A stretch of DNA of 36,527 bases. Source: Lachnospiraceae bacterium. GTDB taxonomy: Bacteria > Bacillota > Clostridia > Lachnospirales > Lachnospiraceae. The position numbers and the translations under genes were made by a program. Below the pieces are notes generated by a model, which saw nothing but the letters and a program-made list of their open reading frames with translations, was not told the DNA's origin and made no database searches. The stretch spans positions 1 through 36,527 of the forward strand of contig JAFTFD010000128.1 in assembly GCA_017449745.1 (NCBI GenBank), written 5' to 3'. Numbering within the stretch: the stretch's first letter is position 1; each line of letters begins with the position of its first letter. Shown here piece after piece: positions 1-7,582 of the stretch.

Positions 1-2
1 AA

Positions 3-218
3 CAATCCGCGACTTGCTTGATTTGTTATGCATTTTCAGGCCGTTGCCGTGTATAGCAATCCGCGACTTGCTTGATTTGTTATGCATTTTCAGGCCGTTG
101 CCGTGTATAGCAATCCGCGACTTGCTTGATTTGTTATGCATTTCCTGGCGACTGCCGTACATAACAATCCGGAGCGCGTTTGACTTGTTATACATTTCAT
201 GATGGCGCATAGCTGTAT
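3..218. repeat. Four-copy 54-bp tandem repeat
   Basis: Units begin at 3, 57, 111 and 165, each opening with CAATCCG. The first two are identical over 54 bp; the third diverges in its second half and the fourth is degenerate. An open frame runs through the repeat (54 is a multiple of 3) and would give an 18-residue repeat, but it has no convincing ribosome binding site and no domain. It looks like non-coding intergenic DNA. The rest of the stretch to 324 shows nothing else I can support. The array may begin before the window edge. Confidence 0.9.
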
Positions 219-324
219 TTAATCCCGTTTAGATATAGCAAGACCTCAGCCATGTGTAATATGCCATGTCAGGCGTGACATAAATAATGAAACTGACACC
301 CTTTTCCAACAAGATAAGAGTTAT

Positions 325-1065
325 ATGAAAACAGATCTGCATACACATACCGTAGCAAGCGGCCATGGGACGAAAGATACGATATCCGATATGGCTAAAG
401 AAGCCGGCAGGAGGGGCATGACGCTGCTGGGTATTACCGACCATGGTCCGGCGACCCCCGGTGCAGCTTCCGTCTCCTACTTTATGAACCTGAAATATGC
501 TCCGAGAGAGCGGTTCGGGGTTCGCATGCTCTACGGAGCGGAGTGTAATATCCTCGTCGGCGGCGCACTGGATCTTCCTGACCCCGTTCTCGCCGGCCTG
601 GATTATTGTGTGGTTTCCATGCACCATCCGCCCCGCCCTTCCATATGCCGGAATGCAGCAGAAAGAAAAGCCACCGATATAGAGCAAATTACAAATGATT
701 ACATCGCCGCCATGCAGGATCCATATGTGCGCATACTGGGGCACTGCGACAACACCCAGTTTCCGGTTGATTATTACAGGATCGCGGAAGCCGCCGCTGC
801 TAATCACATCATCGTCGAGGTCAACAACGCTTCCCTGACTCCAGGCGGTTATCATCAGGTGTCCGGGATCGATTCGAGGGAAAATTATCTGCAGCTCCTT
901 GGCTTATGCAGAGAGCGCTCTATTCCGATCCTGATCTCAAGTGACTCCCATGGACATGAGGGAATAGGCTCTGCCCCATATGCAGAGGCACTTGTGCAGG
1001 AAGCCGGATATCCCGAAGCGCTTATCGTCAACAATGATCCGGAACGCTTTCTTCTTAAATATTGA
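325..1065 (+). CDS. PHP-domain metal-dependent phosphatase, YcdX-like
   Basis: The 246-residue protein is the length of E. coli YcdX, a trinuclear-zinc PHP phosphatase. The metal ligands of the PHP fold are visible: H6 and H8 (HTH), H14, D39-H40 (GITDHGP), E73 (GAEC), the SMHHPP and GHCD segments, and the C-terminal SSDSHGHEGIG motif. It is probably a soluble phosphoesterase; the substrate cannot be read from the sequence. The ATG has only a weak purine stretch (AAGATAAG) upstream. The gene stands alone on the plus strand, with a strong hairpin terminator about 60 bp downstream and the rhamnose genes convergent to it. I see no link to rhamnose use. It could equally be called a histidinol-phosphatase-like PHP hydrolase. 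Confidence 0.87.
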   Translation: MKTDLHTHTVASGHGTKDTISDMAKEAGRRGMTLLGITDHGPATPGAASVSYFMNLKYAPRERFGVRMLYGAECNILVGGALDLPDPVLAGLDYCVVSMHHPPRPSICRNAAERKATDIEQITNDYIAAMQDPYVRILGHCDNTQFPVDYYRIAEAAAANHIIVEVNNASLTPGGYHQVSGIDSRENYLQLLGLCRERSIPILISSDSHGHEGIGSAPYAEALVQEAGYPEALIVNNDPERFLLKY

Positions 1066-1122
1066 AATGAAATGATTCCCAGCCCGGCAGCCGAGCCGCA
1101 TTTTTCAAAATTACAGCAACCA

Positions 1123-1164
1123 AAAACGGAAGGCAGTTCACCAAAACGAACTGCCTTCCGTTTT
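1123..1164. terminator. Bidirectional hairpin terminator after PHP gene
   Basis: A perfect 17-bp stem (1123-1139 with 1148-1164) has an 8-nt loop, with A-rich and T-rich ends so that it can work on both strands. It ends the PHP gene on the plus strand and could end rhaD transcription on the minus strand. Confidence 0.9.
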
Positions 1165-1192
1165 ATATTTGTCCATTAAAATCTTATCGCTA

Positions 1193-1434
1193 TACTGTCA
1201 GCATGCTCTTATCTTCCGATCGTTACATGCTGTCAACATGCTCTCACCAGCAGATCATTACATACTGTCAGCATGCTCTCACCATCAGATCATTACATAC
1301 TGTCAGCATGCTCTCATCATCTGATCATTGAATACTGTCTAACATGCTCAATATTGCAAATCACGCGTTGTCAACACTCGCATATTGCAAATGACGCATT
1401 GTCAGCAAACTTGCATGCTGCAAATCACACGTTA
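1193..1434. repeat. Degenerate 35-bp tandem repeat array
   Basis: The motif CTGTCAGCATGCTC recurs with starts at 1195, 1230, 1265, 1300 and 1335, an exact 35-bp period. It then continues as diverged units (TTGTCA or TTATCA at 1368, 1399 and 1432) with 31-33 bp spacing. The last TTATCA contains the rhaD stop codon on the other strand (TCA at 1435-1437). No gene is seen in 1066-1434 apart from the terminator and this array. Confidence 0.85.
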
Positions 1435-2292
1435 TCAATATACTCCCGGCATGTGGCCGTTTTCGTCCTTCTCATAAAGGAATCTCTCATCCAGTGTGAT
1501 GTGGAATGCCTTAGCGAGATCGCGGAAATCCTGAGGTGTGATGGTCTGTCTCTTCATGTTGCCGGTGGACATGACCTTGATCAGCAGCTCTGCAGCCTTC
1601 TCGACAGTGTGCATGAGGCCGAAAGTCTCATCGAAGGTCTCGCCGGAAGCGAACATGCCGTGCATAGCCCATACGATGACATTGTATTTTTCCATCAGCT
1701 CGCTGGAACGGATGCCGATCTCTTTTCCGCCGGGAACCATCCACTCGATGACGCCGATGCCCTCAGGGAAGACGACCGGGCACTCTGTCATCATTTCCCA
1801 GAGCTCTCTTGTAAAGATCTCATCCTTGAGGGGCAGGATGAAGGAAAGTGCGATAACGTTGGTCGTATGCGCATGATAGATGATCCTGTGTCTTCCGTTG
1901 GTAACTCTCTTCTTGACCTGGTGGTTGAGAAGGTGGGAAGGAAGCTCACTGGTCGGGCGCCCGCCGTCAGCGTAGCCCCATACGACTTTGTAATTTTCAC
2001 CTGTCTCGTCGATCACAATAATTCCGAGGTTGACTTCCGGATCGATCGGCACATTACGGAAATATCTTCCCGTGCCGGTGACCAGGAAATACTCGCCAGC
2101 CAGATCCGGAACGGATGCTCCGATCGGCGTCCACTCACCGCGGTCATAGAGACGGTCTTTGATAGCCTCGACCTCATGGGGTTTGATCCTGTAGGTCAGG
2201 TTACCGCCGTTTCTCTCATGCCATCCCTGCTCATAACCTTCCTGTACCATATTGACAAAATCGATCAGAAATCTGGATTCAAGTACCTTCAT
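1435..2292 (-). CDS. rhaD: Rhamnulose-1-phosphate aldolase
   Basis: This class II aldolase splits L-rhamnulose 1-phosphate into dihydroxyacetone phosphate and L-lactaldehyde, the last step of L-rhamnose catabolism. The 285-residue frame keeps the zinc ligands H140, H142 (YHAHTTN) and H211 (AMHGMF) and the catalytic E116 (TSELPSH). These are one position off the E. coli RhaD residues E117, H141, H143 and H212. The chosen ATG (2292) follows a GGAGGA site; an ATG eight codons upstream would put that site inside the coding sequence, so I reject it. It lies downstream of rhaB on the same strand, with about 170 bp between them. Its stop codon falls in the last unit of the 35-bp repeat array. Confidence 0.95.
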   Translation of the reverse strand: MKVLESRFLIDFVNMVQEGYEQGWHERNGGNLTYRIKPHEVEAIKDRLYDRGEWTPIGASVPDLAGEYFLVTGTGRYFRNVPIDPEVNLGIIVIDETGENYKVVWGYADGGRPTSELPSHLLNHQVKKRVTNGRHRIIYHAHTTNVIALSFILPLKDEIFTRELWEMMTECPVVFPEGIGVIEWMVPGGKEIGIRSSELMEKYNVIVWAMHGMFASGETFDETFGLMHTVEKAAELLIKVMSTGNMKRQTITPQDFRDLAKAFHITLDERFLYEKDENGHMPGVY

Positions 2293-2396
2293 TTTTTCCT
2301 CCTGAAGTAAATGCATCGGCCGGATGTCTTTTTGGAAGCTCCGACTCTGTTAAACAATCTGTTATATAATCTGATAAACTATTGCTCTATTGTTTC

Positions 2397-2440
2397 CTGC
2401 AACTATGCTGCAACTATGCTGTAATTATGCTACAGCTATG
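2397..2440. repeat. Four tandem 11-bp units between rhaB and rhaD
   Basis: Units CTGCAACTATG (2397-2407 and 2408-2418, identical) are followed by two diverged copies (2419-2429 and 2430-2440). The array lies in the rhaB-rhaD gap just after the rhaB stop codon. The 11-bp period is about one helical turn. No hairpin terminator is seen in this gap, so read-through from rhaB to rhaD is possible. Confidence 0.8.
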
Positions 2441-2459
2441 TCTCTTAAAAGCTGGAATA

Positions 2460-3911
2460 TTACGCCTCATATACCTTGACGCCAAAAGAGTCAAATACGA
2501 GTCTGCGGAAATCAAACAGGTCTGCGCAGACGCCGTCCGCGATGAGCTGCGTGCCAAGGGTTCCGATGGCCGTTGCTTCGCCCGGACCTGCCAGGATCTT
2601 TTTGCCGGTCTCCTGTGCTGTCAGCTGGTTCAGCCAGACTGCATTGGAGCCGCCGCCGACGATATTGATCGCGTCAAAATGCTTGCCCGTGATCTCCTCG
2701 ATCTCTTCCGCTGCCTGTTTGTAGCAGACGGCAAGGCTGCGATAAATAACGCGGGCGATCTCCCAGGGAGTTTCGGGCACCTGCTGCCCGCTCTCGCGGC
2801 AGGCCGCCTGGACCTCGGCGATCATGGAAGCGGGGGCAAGGAATCTTCCGTCGTTTGCCGGCACTACAGAGCTGATCGTCTCTTTGGAAGCCATATCGCA
2901 GAGGTTGCCGAAGGAGTAATCCTCATTCTCTTTTCTGCCCTCATAGGCGTAGCCCTCTTCCAACTCTTTCTTGACAGACTGGATCATCCACAGGCCCATG
3001 ATGTTTTTGAGGAACCGGAAGCGGTAGTTGTACCCGCCTTCATTGGTGAAGTTGGCTTTCATTGCCTTCTCGGAGCAGTCCGCTTCTTTGAGCTCGCACC
3101 CGAAGAGTGACCAGGTTCCGGAGGAAATGTAGAGCGTATCGTCAGATGTAGACGGGACGCTCATGACAGCCGCGCCTGTATCGTGCGTTGCGGGCAGGAT
3201 CACGGTACAGTTGAAGCCGACCTCATTCCTGATCGCCTCCGAAAGATCGCCGACGACAGTGCCCGGCATGGAGATCTCACCAAACAGTCTTGTCGGGATC
3301 CCCAGTTTTTCGATCAGTTCATAATCCCAGGTCTTCTTGACGGGATCAACGAGCTGTCCTGTCGTTGCGTTGGTATATTCCTGTTTCTTGACACCTGTCA
3401 GGCGGAAATGGAGGTAATCCGGCATCATCAGAAGTGCCTGCGCCTTCTCCAGCGTCTCAGGCTCCTGGAGCTTTGCCGCCATCAGCTGATAAATGGTGTT
3501 GAAAATAGCTTTCTGAATACCGGTCCTGGCGTACAGGTCTTTTTCCGGGATGATCTTGTAGAGCTCTTCATCCACTCCTGTCGTGCGGCCGTCGCGGTAT
3601 GCATAGCATACGCCGATCTGCTCATCCTTCTCATCCAGCAGCACATAATCAACGCCCCAGGTGTCGATACCCATTGAAATCGGATCTTTGCCCGCCTCAT
3701 GGCATTTGCGCATGCCGGTGACGACTTCCTTGAAGAGTCTCTCCGTATCCCAGATGCGGTGCTCCGCGCCATTCACCTCTACGATGTCGTTTCCGTTCCA
3801 GAAGCGATACATTTCTTCCAGGACAAGCTTTCCATCTTCCATGTGTGCGAGGATATGGCGTCCGGAGGAGGCTCCGATATCAACAGCTAAATAGTATTTA
3901 GTTCCGTTCAT
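2460..3911 (-). CDS. rhaB: Rhamnulokinase
   Basis: An FGGY-family kinase that phosphorylates L-rhamnulose at O1 with ATP in the cytosol. The 483-residue frame shows the N-terminal phosphate-binding segment AVDIGASSGRHILA (about 9-22), the rhamnulokinase-typical GIDTWGVDY (81-89), and ATHDTG with the catalytic D244. The C-terminal nucleotide-binding half contains IVGGGSNAVWLNQLTA. I chose the start at 3911, preceded by GGGGAC; the open frame continues 47 codons upstream through the divergent promoter region but has no better site. The AraC-type regulator is divergent, with 182 bp between the starts, which suggests direct control. rhaD is downstream on the same strand. Confidence 0.95.
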   Translation of the reverse strand: MNGTKYYLAVDIGASSGRHILAHMEDGKLVLEEMYRFWNGNDIVEVNGAEHRIWDTERLFKEVVTGMRKCHEAGKDPISMGIDTWGVDYVLLDEKDEQIGVCYAYRDGRTTGVDEELYKIIPEKDLYARTGIQKAIFNTIYQLMAAKLQEPETLEKAQALLMMPDYLHFRLTGVKKQEYTNATTGQLVDPVKKTWDYELIEKLGIPTRLFGEISMPGTVVGDLSEAIRNEVGFNCTVILPATHDTGAAVMSVPSTSDDTLYISSGTWSLFGCELKEADCSEKAMKANFTNEGGYNYRFRFLKNIMGLWMIQSVKKELEEGYAYEGRKENEDYSFGNLCDMASKETISSVVPANDGRFLAPASMIAEVQAACRESGQQVPETPWEIARVIYRSLAVCYKQAAEEIEEITGKHFDAINIVGGGSNAVWLNQLTAQETGKKILAGPGEATAIGTLGTQLIADGVCADLFDFRRLVFDSFGVKVYEA

Positions 3912-4002
3912 AATGTCCCCTTTACTGTAAATCTTGGTCAGATCATAAGTGCTCCGATATGAATAATATAAGCCATTTCCCTGCTGTATGAAAGGTCCGC
4001 GG

Positions 4003-4027
4003 CAAGAATAAAAAGCGTCCTTTCTTG
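4003..4027. promoter_or_regulatory. Candidate operator between rhaB and the regulator
   Basis: A 7-bp inverted repeat GCAAGAA (from 4002) and TTCTTGC (to 4028) with a 13-bp spacer lies in the divergent rhaB/regulator intergenic region. Its right arm overlaps the putative -35 box of the regulator promoter. Position and symmetry fit autoregulation. There is no comparison with other sites, so this remains a guess. Confidence 0.35.
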
Positions 4028-4053
4028 CATTTTCTTCCCTCATCCCGTACAAT
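4025..4053 (+). promoter_or_regulatory. Sigma-A-like promoter of the AraC-type regulator
   Basis: TTGCAT (4025-4030), a 17-bp spacer and TACAAT (4048-4053), about 40 bp before the regulator ATG. Confidence 0.55.
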
Positions 4054-4093
4054 CGAATTACTCTCAGTAATATTTGCAGGAAAAGGTGATCAG

Positions 4094-5086
4094 ATGAATC
4101 AGGAATTATTACGACAGCTCAGTGTTATCACCGAAGAAGAGCGGTCGATCCTCTCCGGCAGCAAAGAAGTCAACCGGGCTTTGTATTATGACTCCGAAAA
4201 ATCCCGCGGCGCTTCCAATGAGATCGACTACGCCCGTGTTCTGACCAACGGCAAGCTCATCGATCTGCGTCCTCATGTGCGCTTCATTCATTTTCCCCGG
4301 CACACGCACAATTTTGTCGAGTTCATCTATATGTGCCAGGGAAGCACGACGCATATCATCGACGGCCAGACGATCGTCTTAAGGGAAGGGGATCTGCTCT
4401 TTCTGAACCAGCATGCCGCACAGGAGATCCTGCCCGCCGGGGAAAACGACATCGCCGTCAACTTTATGATCCTGCCCGAGTTTTTTGATACCGCATTCCG
4501 CATGATGGGGAACGAGGATAATGCGCTGCGCACCTTCATCATCAGCTGTCTGACAGAGCAGAACCGTGGAGGCAATTACCTCTATTTCCAGGTAGCCGAC
4601 GTGCTGCCGATCCAGAACCTGATGGAGAACCTGATCTGGATCATGAAAAGCGATCTCCCGAACCGCCGCTCCCTCTCCCAGCACACGATGGGACTGCTCT
4701 TTTTGCTGCTCACCAATTACGCCGACAAGATCTCCGTCTCCGGCAGCTCCTACGAGCAGAATATGATCATCCATCTGCTGAGCTATGTGGAAAATAATTA
4801 CAAGAACGCCTCCCTGTCTGTTTTTGCACAGCAGAACAGCATAGACGATTACACGCTCAGCCGCATGATCAAGAAAAATACCGGATCGACCTTTAAGGAA
4901 CTCCTGCAGGAAAAGCGCCTGAACCAGTCCTGTTTCCTGCTCACCAACACAGATCTGTCCGTGGCGGATATCGCCATCGCTGTCGGCTATGATAATACAA
5001 GCTTTTTCCACCGCCTGTTCCGGCGCACTTATGACATGAGTCCCAAGGAGTATCGCGCAAAAGAAGGAATTAGCTCTGACACATAG
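4094..5086 (+). CDS. AraC-family regulator of rhamnose genes
   Basis: The 330-residue protein has an N-terminal cupin-like sensing domain (metal or sugar pocket region HFPRHTHNFVEFIYMCQG, about residues 70-90). Its C-terminal AraC double helix-turn-helix lies at about 225-325 and ends VADIAIAVGYDNTSFFHRLF followed by MSPKEYR. By family and position it should be the activator or repressor for the divergent rhaB-rhaD group, functionally like RhaS/RhaR, though I cannot call it an ortholog. The ATG at 4094 follows AGGAAAAGGTG; the frame is open 23 codons further upstream but across the promoter. A strong terminator lies about 120 bp past the stop. Confidence 0.9.
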   Translation: MNQELLRQLSVITEEERSILSGSKEVNRALYYDSEKSRGASNEIDYARVLTNGKLIDLRPHVRFIHFPRHTHNFVEFIYMCQGSTTHIIDGQTIVLREGDLLFLNQHAAQEILPAGENDIAVNFMILPEFFDTAFRMMGNEDNALRTFIISCLTEQNRGGNYLYFQVADVLPIQNLMENLIWIMKSDLPNRRSLSQHTMGLLFLLLTNYADKISVSGSSYEQNMIIHLLSYVENNYKNASLSVFAQQNSIDDYTLSRMIKKNTGSTFKELLQEKRLNQSCFLLTNTDLSVADIAIAVGYDNTSFFHRLFRRTYDMSPKEYRAKEGISSDT

Positions 5087-5106
5087 ATCTGACAGATTTG
5101 ATAGAT

Positions 5107-5204
5107 ATGATGCAATAGCTTTGATGCAAAAGCCTTAATACAAAAGTCTTAATGCAAAAGCCTTGATACAAAAGTCTTGATATAAAAGTCTTGATGCAAA
5201 AAGC
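5107..5204. repeat. Seven 14-bp tandem units after the regulator gene
   Basis: Units of the form TTGATGCAAAAGCC or TTGATACAAAAGTC start at 5107, 5121, 5135, 5149, 5163, 5177 and 5191. GCAAAAGCC and ACAAAAGTC versions partly alternate, as if the array grew by duplication of pairs. The array runs directly into the terminator hairpin. Confidence 0.88.
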
Positions 5205-5250
5205 CCCGCGGCTTCCGGCGATCTTTATCGCACCGGAACACCGCGGGGCT
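5202..5250. terminator. Bidirectional terminator between regulator and isomerase
   Basis: An outer stem AGCCCCGCGG (5202-5211) pairs with 5241-5250 and an inner stem TTCCGG (5213-5218) with 5233-5238. It is followed by GCTTTTTA on the plus strand and preceded by an A-run, so it can end both the regulator gene and the convergent isomerase gene. Confidence 0.9.
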
Positions 5251-5292
5251 GCTTTTTATGCTTATTATTAATAATGGCTTAACTGATCAGTT

Positions 5293-6780
5293 TCAATCCC
5301 AGGGATTCTCGTCAGCATATCTGACGCCTGCAGGCTGGTTGTAGCCGATCTCTTCCGCTTCAACACCGATGTACTTAAGCGCATCGTACAGAGTCTTGCC
5401 ATAGTGGCCGAACATGACCGCACCGTGGTGAGGGAAGTTCTTGCCGATCAGCCAATAGCGATAGAATCTGCCCATCTCCTTGATAGCGAAAACGCCGATA
5501 CCGCCGAAGCTTCTGGTAGCAACAGGAAGGACCTCGCCCTGTGCTGCATATGCGCGAAGCTTGTTGTCCGCTGTGGACTGCAGTCTGTAGAAGGTGATGT
5601 TGCCTGCCTGGATATCGCCCTCGATGGTTCCGTCGCACCAATCCTGCGGGTGAGTGCGGGCCATGATTCTCTGATAGGACAGATGAGGGTTGTTGACTCT
5701 TGTGGAGCAGGTATTGCCGCAGTGGAAGCCCATGAATGTATCCGTGAACTTGTAATCGAACTTGCCCTCGATGGACTCTTTGTACATATCGTGAGGGACA
5801 GAGTTGTTGATATCAAGAAGAGTAACTTCCTGGCCGCTGATGCAGATACCGATGTACTCGGAAAGTGTTCCGTAAATATCAACTTCGCAGGAGACCGGGA
5901 TGCCCTGTCTCATCAGGCGGCTGTTGACATAGCAGGGAACGAATTTGAACATATCCTGGAATGCAGGCCAGCACTTTGTGGTCAGAGCGACATACTTTCT
6001 GTAGCCCTTGTGCTCCTCGACCCAGTCAAGAAGGGTCAGCTCATACTGAGCGAGCTTGGTGAGCATTGCGGGCTCTTTGCCCTTCTCATAGCCCATCTCT
6101 GCAGCCATATCTGCAGCAACATCAGCGATTCTGGAATCGCCTTCATGCTTCTGATAAGCTTCGAACAGATCCAGCTCGGATTCTTCCTCGATCTCAACGC
6201 CCAGGTTGTAGAGCTGCTTGATCGGTGCATTGCATGCCAGGAAGTTCTGCGGACGAGGACCGAAGGAAATGATCTTGAGGTTTGCAAGACCTTCCGCAAC
6301 TCTTGCGATCGGAAGGAACTCATGGATCATATCAGCGCACTCTTCTGCATTTCCGACAGGGTAGGAAGGGATATAAGCCTTTGTGTTGCGAAGTGCAAGG
6401 TTGTAGCTTGCGTTCAGCATTCCGCAGTAAGCGTCGCCGCGGCCATCGAGCAGGTCGTTCTGGCTCTCTTCTGCAGCAGCGCAGAACATTCTGGGGCCGT
6501 CGAAGTGCTTAGCCAGCAGAGTCTCGGAGATCTCAGGGCCGAAGTTTCCGAGGTAAACGCAAAGTGCGTTGCAGCCTGCTGCCTTGATGTCAGCAAGTGC
6601 GTTGACCATATCGATCTCGCTCTCGATGATCGTAATGGGACATTCATAGATATCTGCTGCGCCGTATTTAGCTGTGTAAGCTTCGACGAGAGCTTTTCTT
6701 CTGTTCTCAGTCAGGGAAGCCGGGAAGCAGTCTCTGGAGACGCCGACGATACCTACTTTGATGACAGGTACGTTATTCAT
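5293..6780 (-). CDS. L-fucose/L-arabinose isomerase-superfamily sugar isomerase
   Basis: A 495-residue protein of the FucI/AraA ketol-isomerase superfamily, which interconverts aldoses and ketoses with a Mn-type metal. It is shorter than E. coli FucI (about 590) and near the length of AraA. Candidate metal ligands in the expected order are E299 (SCEVDIYG), D323 (LLDINNS) and H451/H452 (NFPHHGAVMFGHYG). An N-terminal Rossmann-like part starts IKVGIVGVSRDCFP. The ATG follows CAGGAGGA. It sits downstream of xylulokinase and DUF4867 on the same strand and near rhaB and rhaD, with no classical RhaA in view. I infer that it makes L-rhamnulose, or supplies a ketose to the xylulokinase. Superfamily membership is secure; the substrate is not. 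Confidence 0.82.
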   Translation of the reverse strand: MNNVPVIKVGIVGVSRDCFPASLTENRRKALVEAYTAKYGAADIYECPITIIESEIDMVNALADIKAAGCNALCVYLGNFGPEISETLLAKHFDGPRMFCAAAEESQNDLLDGRGDAYCGMLNASYNLALRNTKAYIPSYPVGNAEECADMIHEFLPIARVAEGLANLKIISFGPRPQNFLACNAPIKQLYNLGVEIEEESELDLFEAYQKHEGDSRIADVAADMAAEMGYEKGKEPAMLTKLAQYELTLLDWVEEHKGYRKYVALTTKCWPAFQDMFKFVPCYVNSRLMRQGIPVSCEVDIYGTLSEYIGICISGQEVTLLDINNSVPHDMYKESIEGKFDYKFTDTFMGFHCGNTCSTRVNNPHLSYQRIMARTHPQDWCDGTIEGDIQAGNITFYRLQSTADNKLRAYAAQGEVLPVATRSFGGIGVFAIKEMGRFYRYWLIGKNFPHHGAVMFGHYGKTLYDALKYIGVEAEEIGYNQPAGVRYADENPWD

Positions 6781-6820
6781 AACTTAATCCTCCTGTAAAA
6801 TAATTTAGTTACTTCTTAAC

Positions 6821-6849
6821 AGTATACTTATATTTCTACTGCAAGTCAC
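6821..6849 (-). promoter_or_regulatory. Possible promoter of the isomerase gene
   Basis: On the minus strand GTGACT (6849-6844), a 17-bp spacer and TATACT (6826-6821) lie about 40 bp before the isomerase ATG. The -35 match is poor (4 of 6). It would let the isomerase be made independently of the upstream genes. Confidence 0.35.
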
Positions 6850-6920
6850 GAAATATCTCTGCTTTCTTTATGAAAGCGTGCTCCATAAGTAAAACTCAAG
6901 GCTGTATTTATGGATGTTCT

Positions 6921-7553
6921 TTACTCGGCAAGATCGATATTGACGCCGTCGAGCCCGATGAACGTACCCTCTGCGCATCCGCCGTCCGGATGAGCGATCA
7001 GCCACTTGTTTTTAGCAGCCAGGAGCTTTTCCTCGCCGTCAGCGACGACGGGTTTTTCCTCAAGGTCATAGTTGGTGCCCTTAGGCAGGACAACTACACA
7101 GCGGAATCCCTTATCGGATGTCTGGCAGGGAGCATAGTGAAGGGAGGTCGCATAGACCTCGACCATCGTGCCGGCCGGAACGCAGAATGCCTTTACCGTT
7201 GCCGTATCCAGATGGAAGTTCTCATCGATGTCCTGCTGTCTTGCCAGGAGCAGGACCAGATCCTCTCCGACAGCGATGTTGATCTCGGAATTTCTGTGAT
7301 ATTCCAGGGCGTTCAGCCTGGTATTGTGACCGTTGCAGTAGCCGATCTCGACCGGAAGATATCCCCAGAGACCCTCGCCGATCTGCTTGGAGACCGGGAT
7401 CGCTTCCATGACCGGATCAGACGCGACATAAATCGTCCCGTCCTCAGGGCAATCCGTTTTTGCCATTGCGTCCAGGAGTTCTGTCAGATCGTAGCCTTTG
7501 ATCACACGTCCGTACTGTTTGAACTCAGGATCATAAACACTGAATACCTGCAT
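6921..7553 (-). CDS. DUF4867 family protein, cupin-like
   Basis: I recognise this 210-residue protein as a DUF4867 family member (for example GYCNGHNTRLNALEYHRNSE). No function is established as far as I know. The pattern H76, H86, E90 and H139 (GHN, EYHRNSE, LHYAPC) resembles the three-His/one-Glu metal site of cupins, so a metal-dependent sugar isomerase, epimerase or mutarotase role is possible but inferred. It has no signal peptide. The ATG follows AGGAGGA. It lies between xylulokinase (29 bp upstream) and the FucI-like isomerase (140 bp downstream), a position that argues for a role in the same sugar pathway. Confidence 0.78.
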   Translation of the reverse strand: MQVFSVYDPEFKQYGRVIKGYDLTELLDAMAKTDCPEDGTIYVASDPVMEAIPVSKQIGEGLWGYLPVEIGYCNGHNTRLNALEYHRNSEINIAVGEDLVLLLARQQDIDENFHLDTATVKAFCVPAGTMVEVYATSLHYAPCQTSDKGFRCVVVLPKGTNYDLEEKPVVADGEEKLLAAKNKWLIAHPDGGCAEGTFIGLDGVNIDLAE

Positions 7554-7582
7554 TGCTTTTTCCTCCTAAATTGACATTTATT

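Noticed and set aside
14-202. Open frame with an 18-residue repeat through the 54-bp array
   Set aside because: It is a product of the tandem DNA repeat; there is no ribosome binding site and no domain.
287-328. 13-codon frame ending at the PHP start (ATGA overlap)
   Set aside because: No ribosome binding site and too short to support as a leader peptide.
1-1440. CRISPR array
   Set aside because: The 54-bp and 35-bp repeats are contiguous tandem units without unique spacers, and no cas genes are present.
5404-6798. 464-codon open frame antisense to the isomerase gene
   Set aside because: Shadow frame; the minus-strand protein has a good ribosome binding site and family motifs.
6871-6884. 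Catabolite-control (cre)-like box TGAAAGCGTGCTCC
   Set aside because: Two mismatches to the consensus, not symmetric, and only one such site noticed in the cluster.
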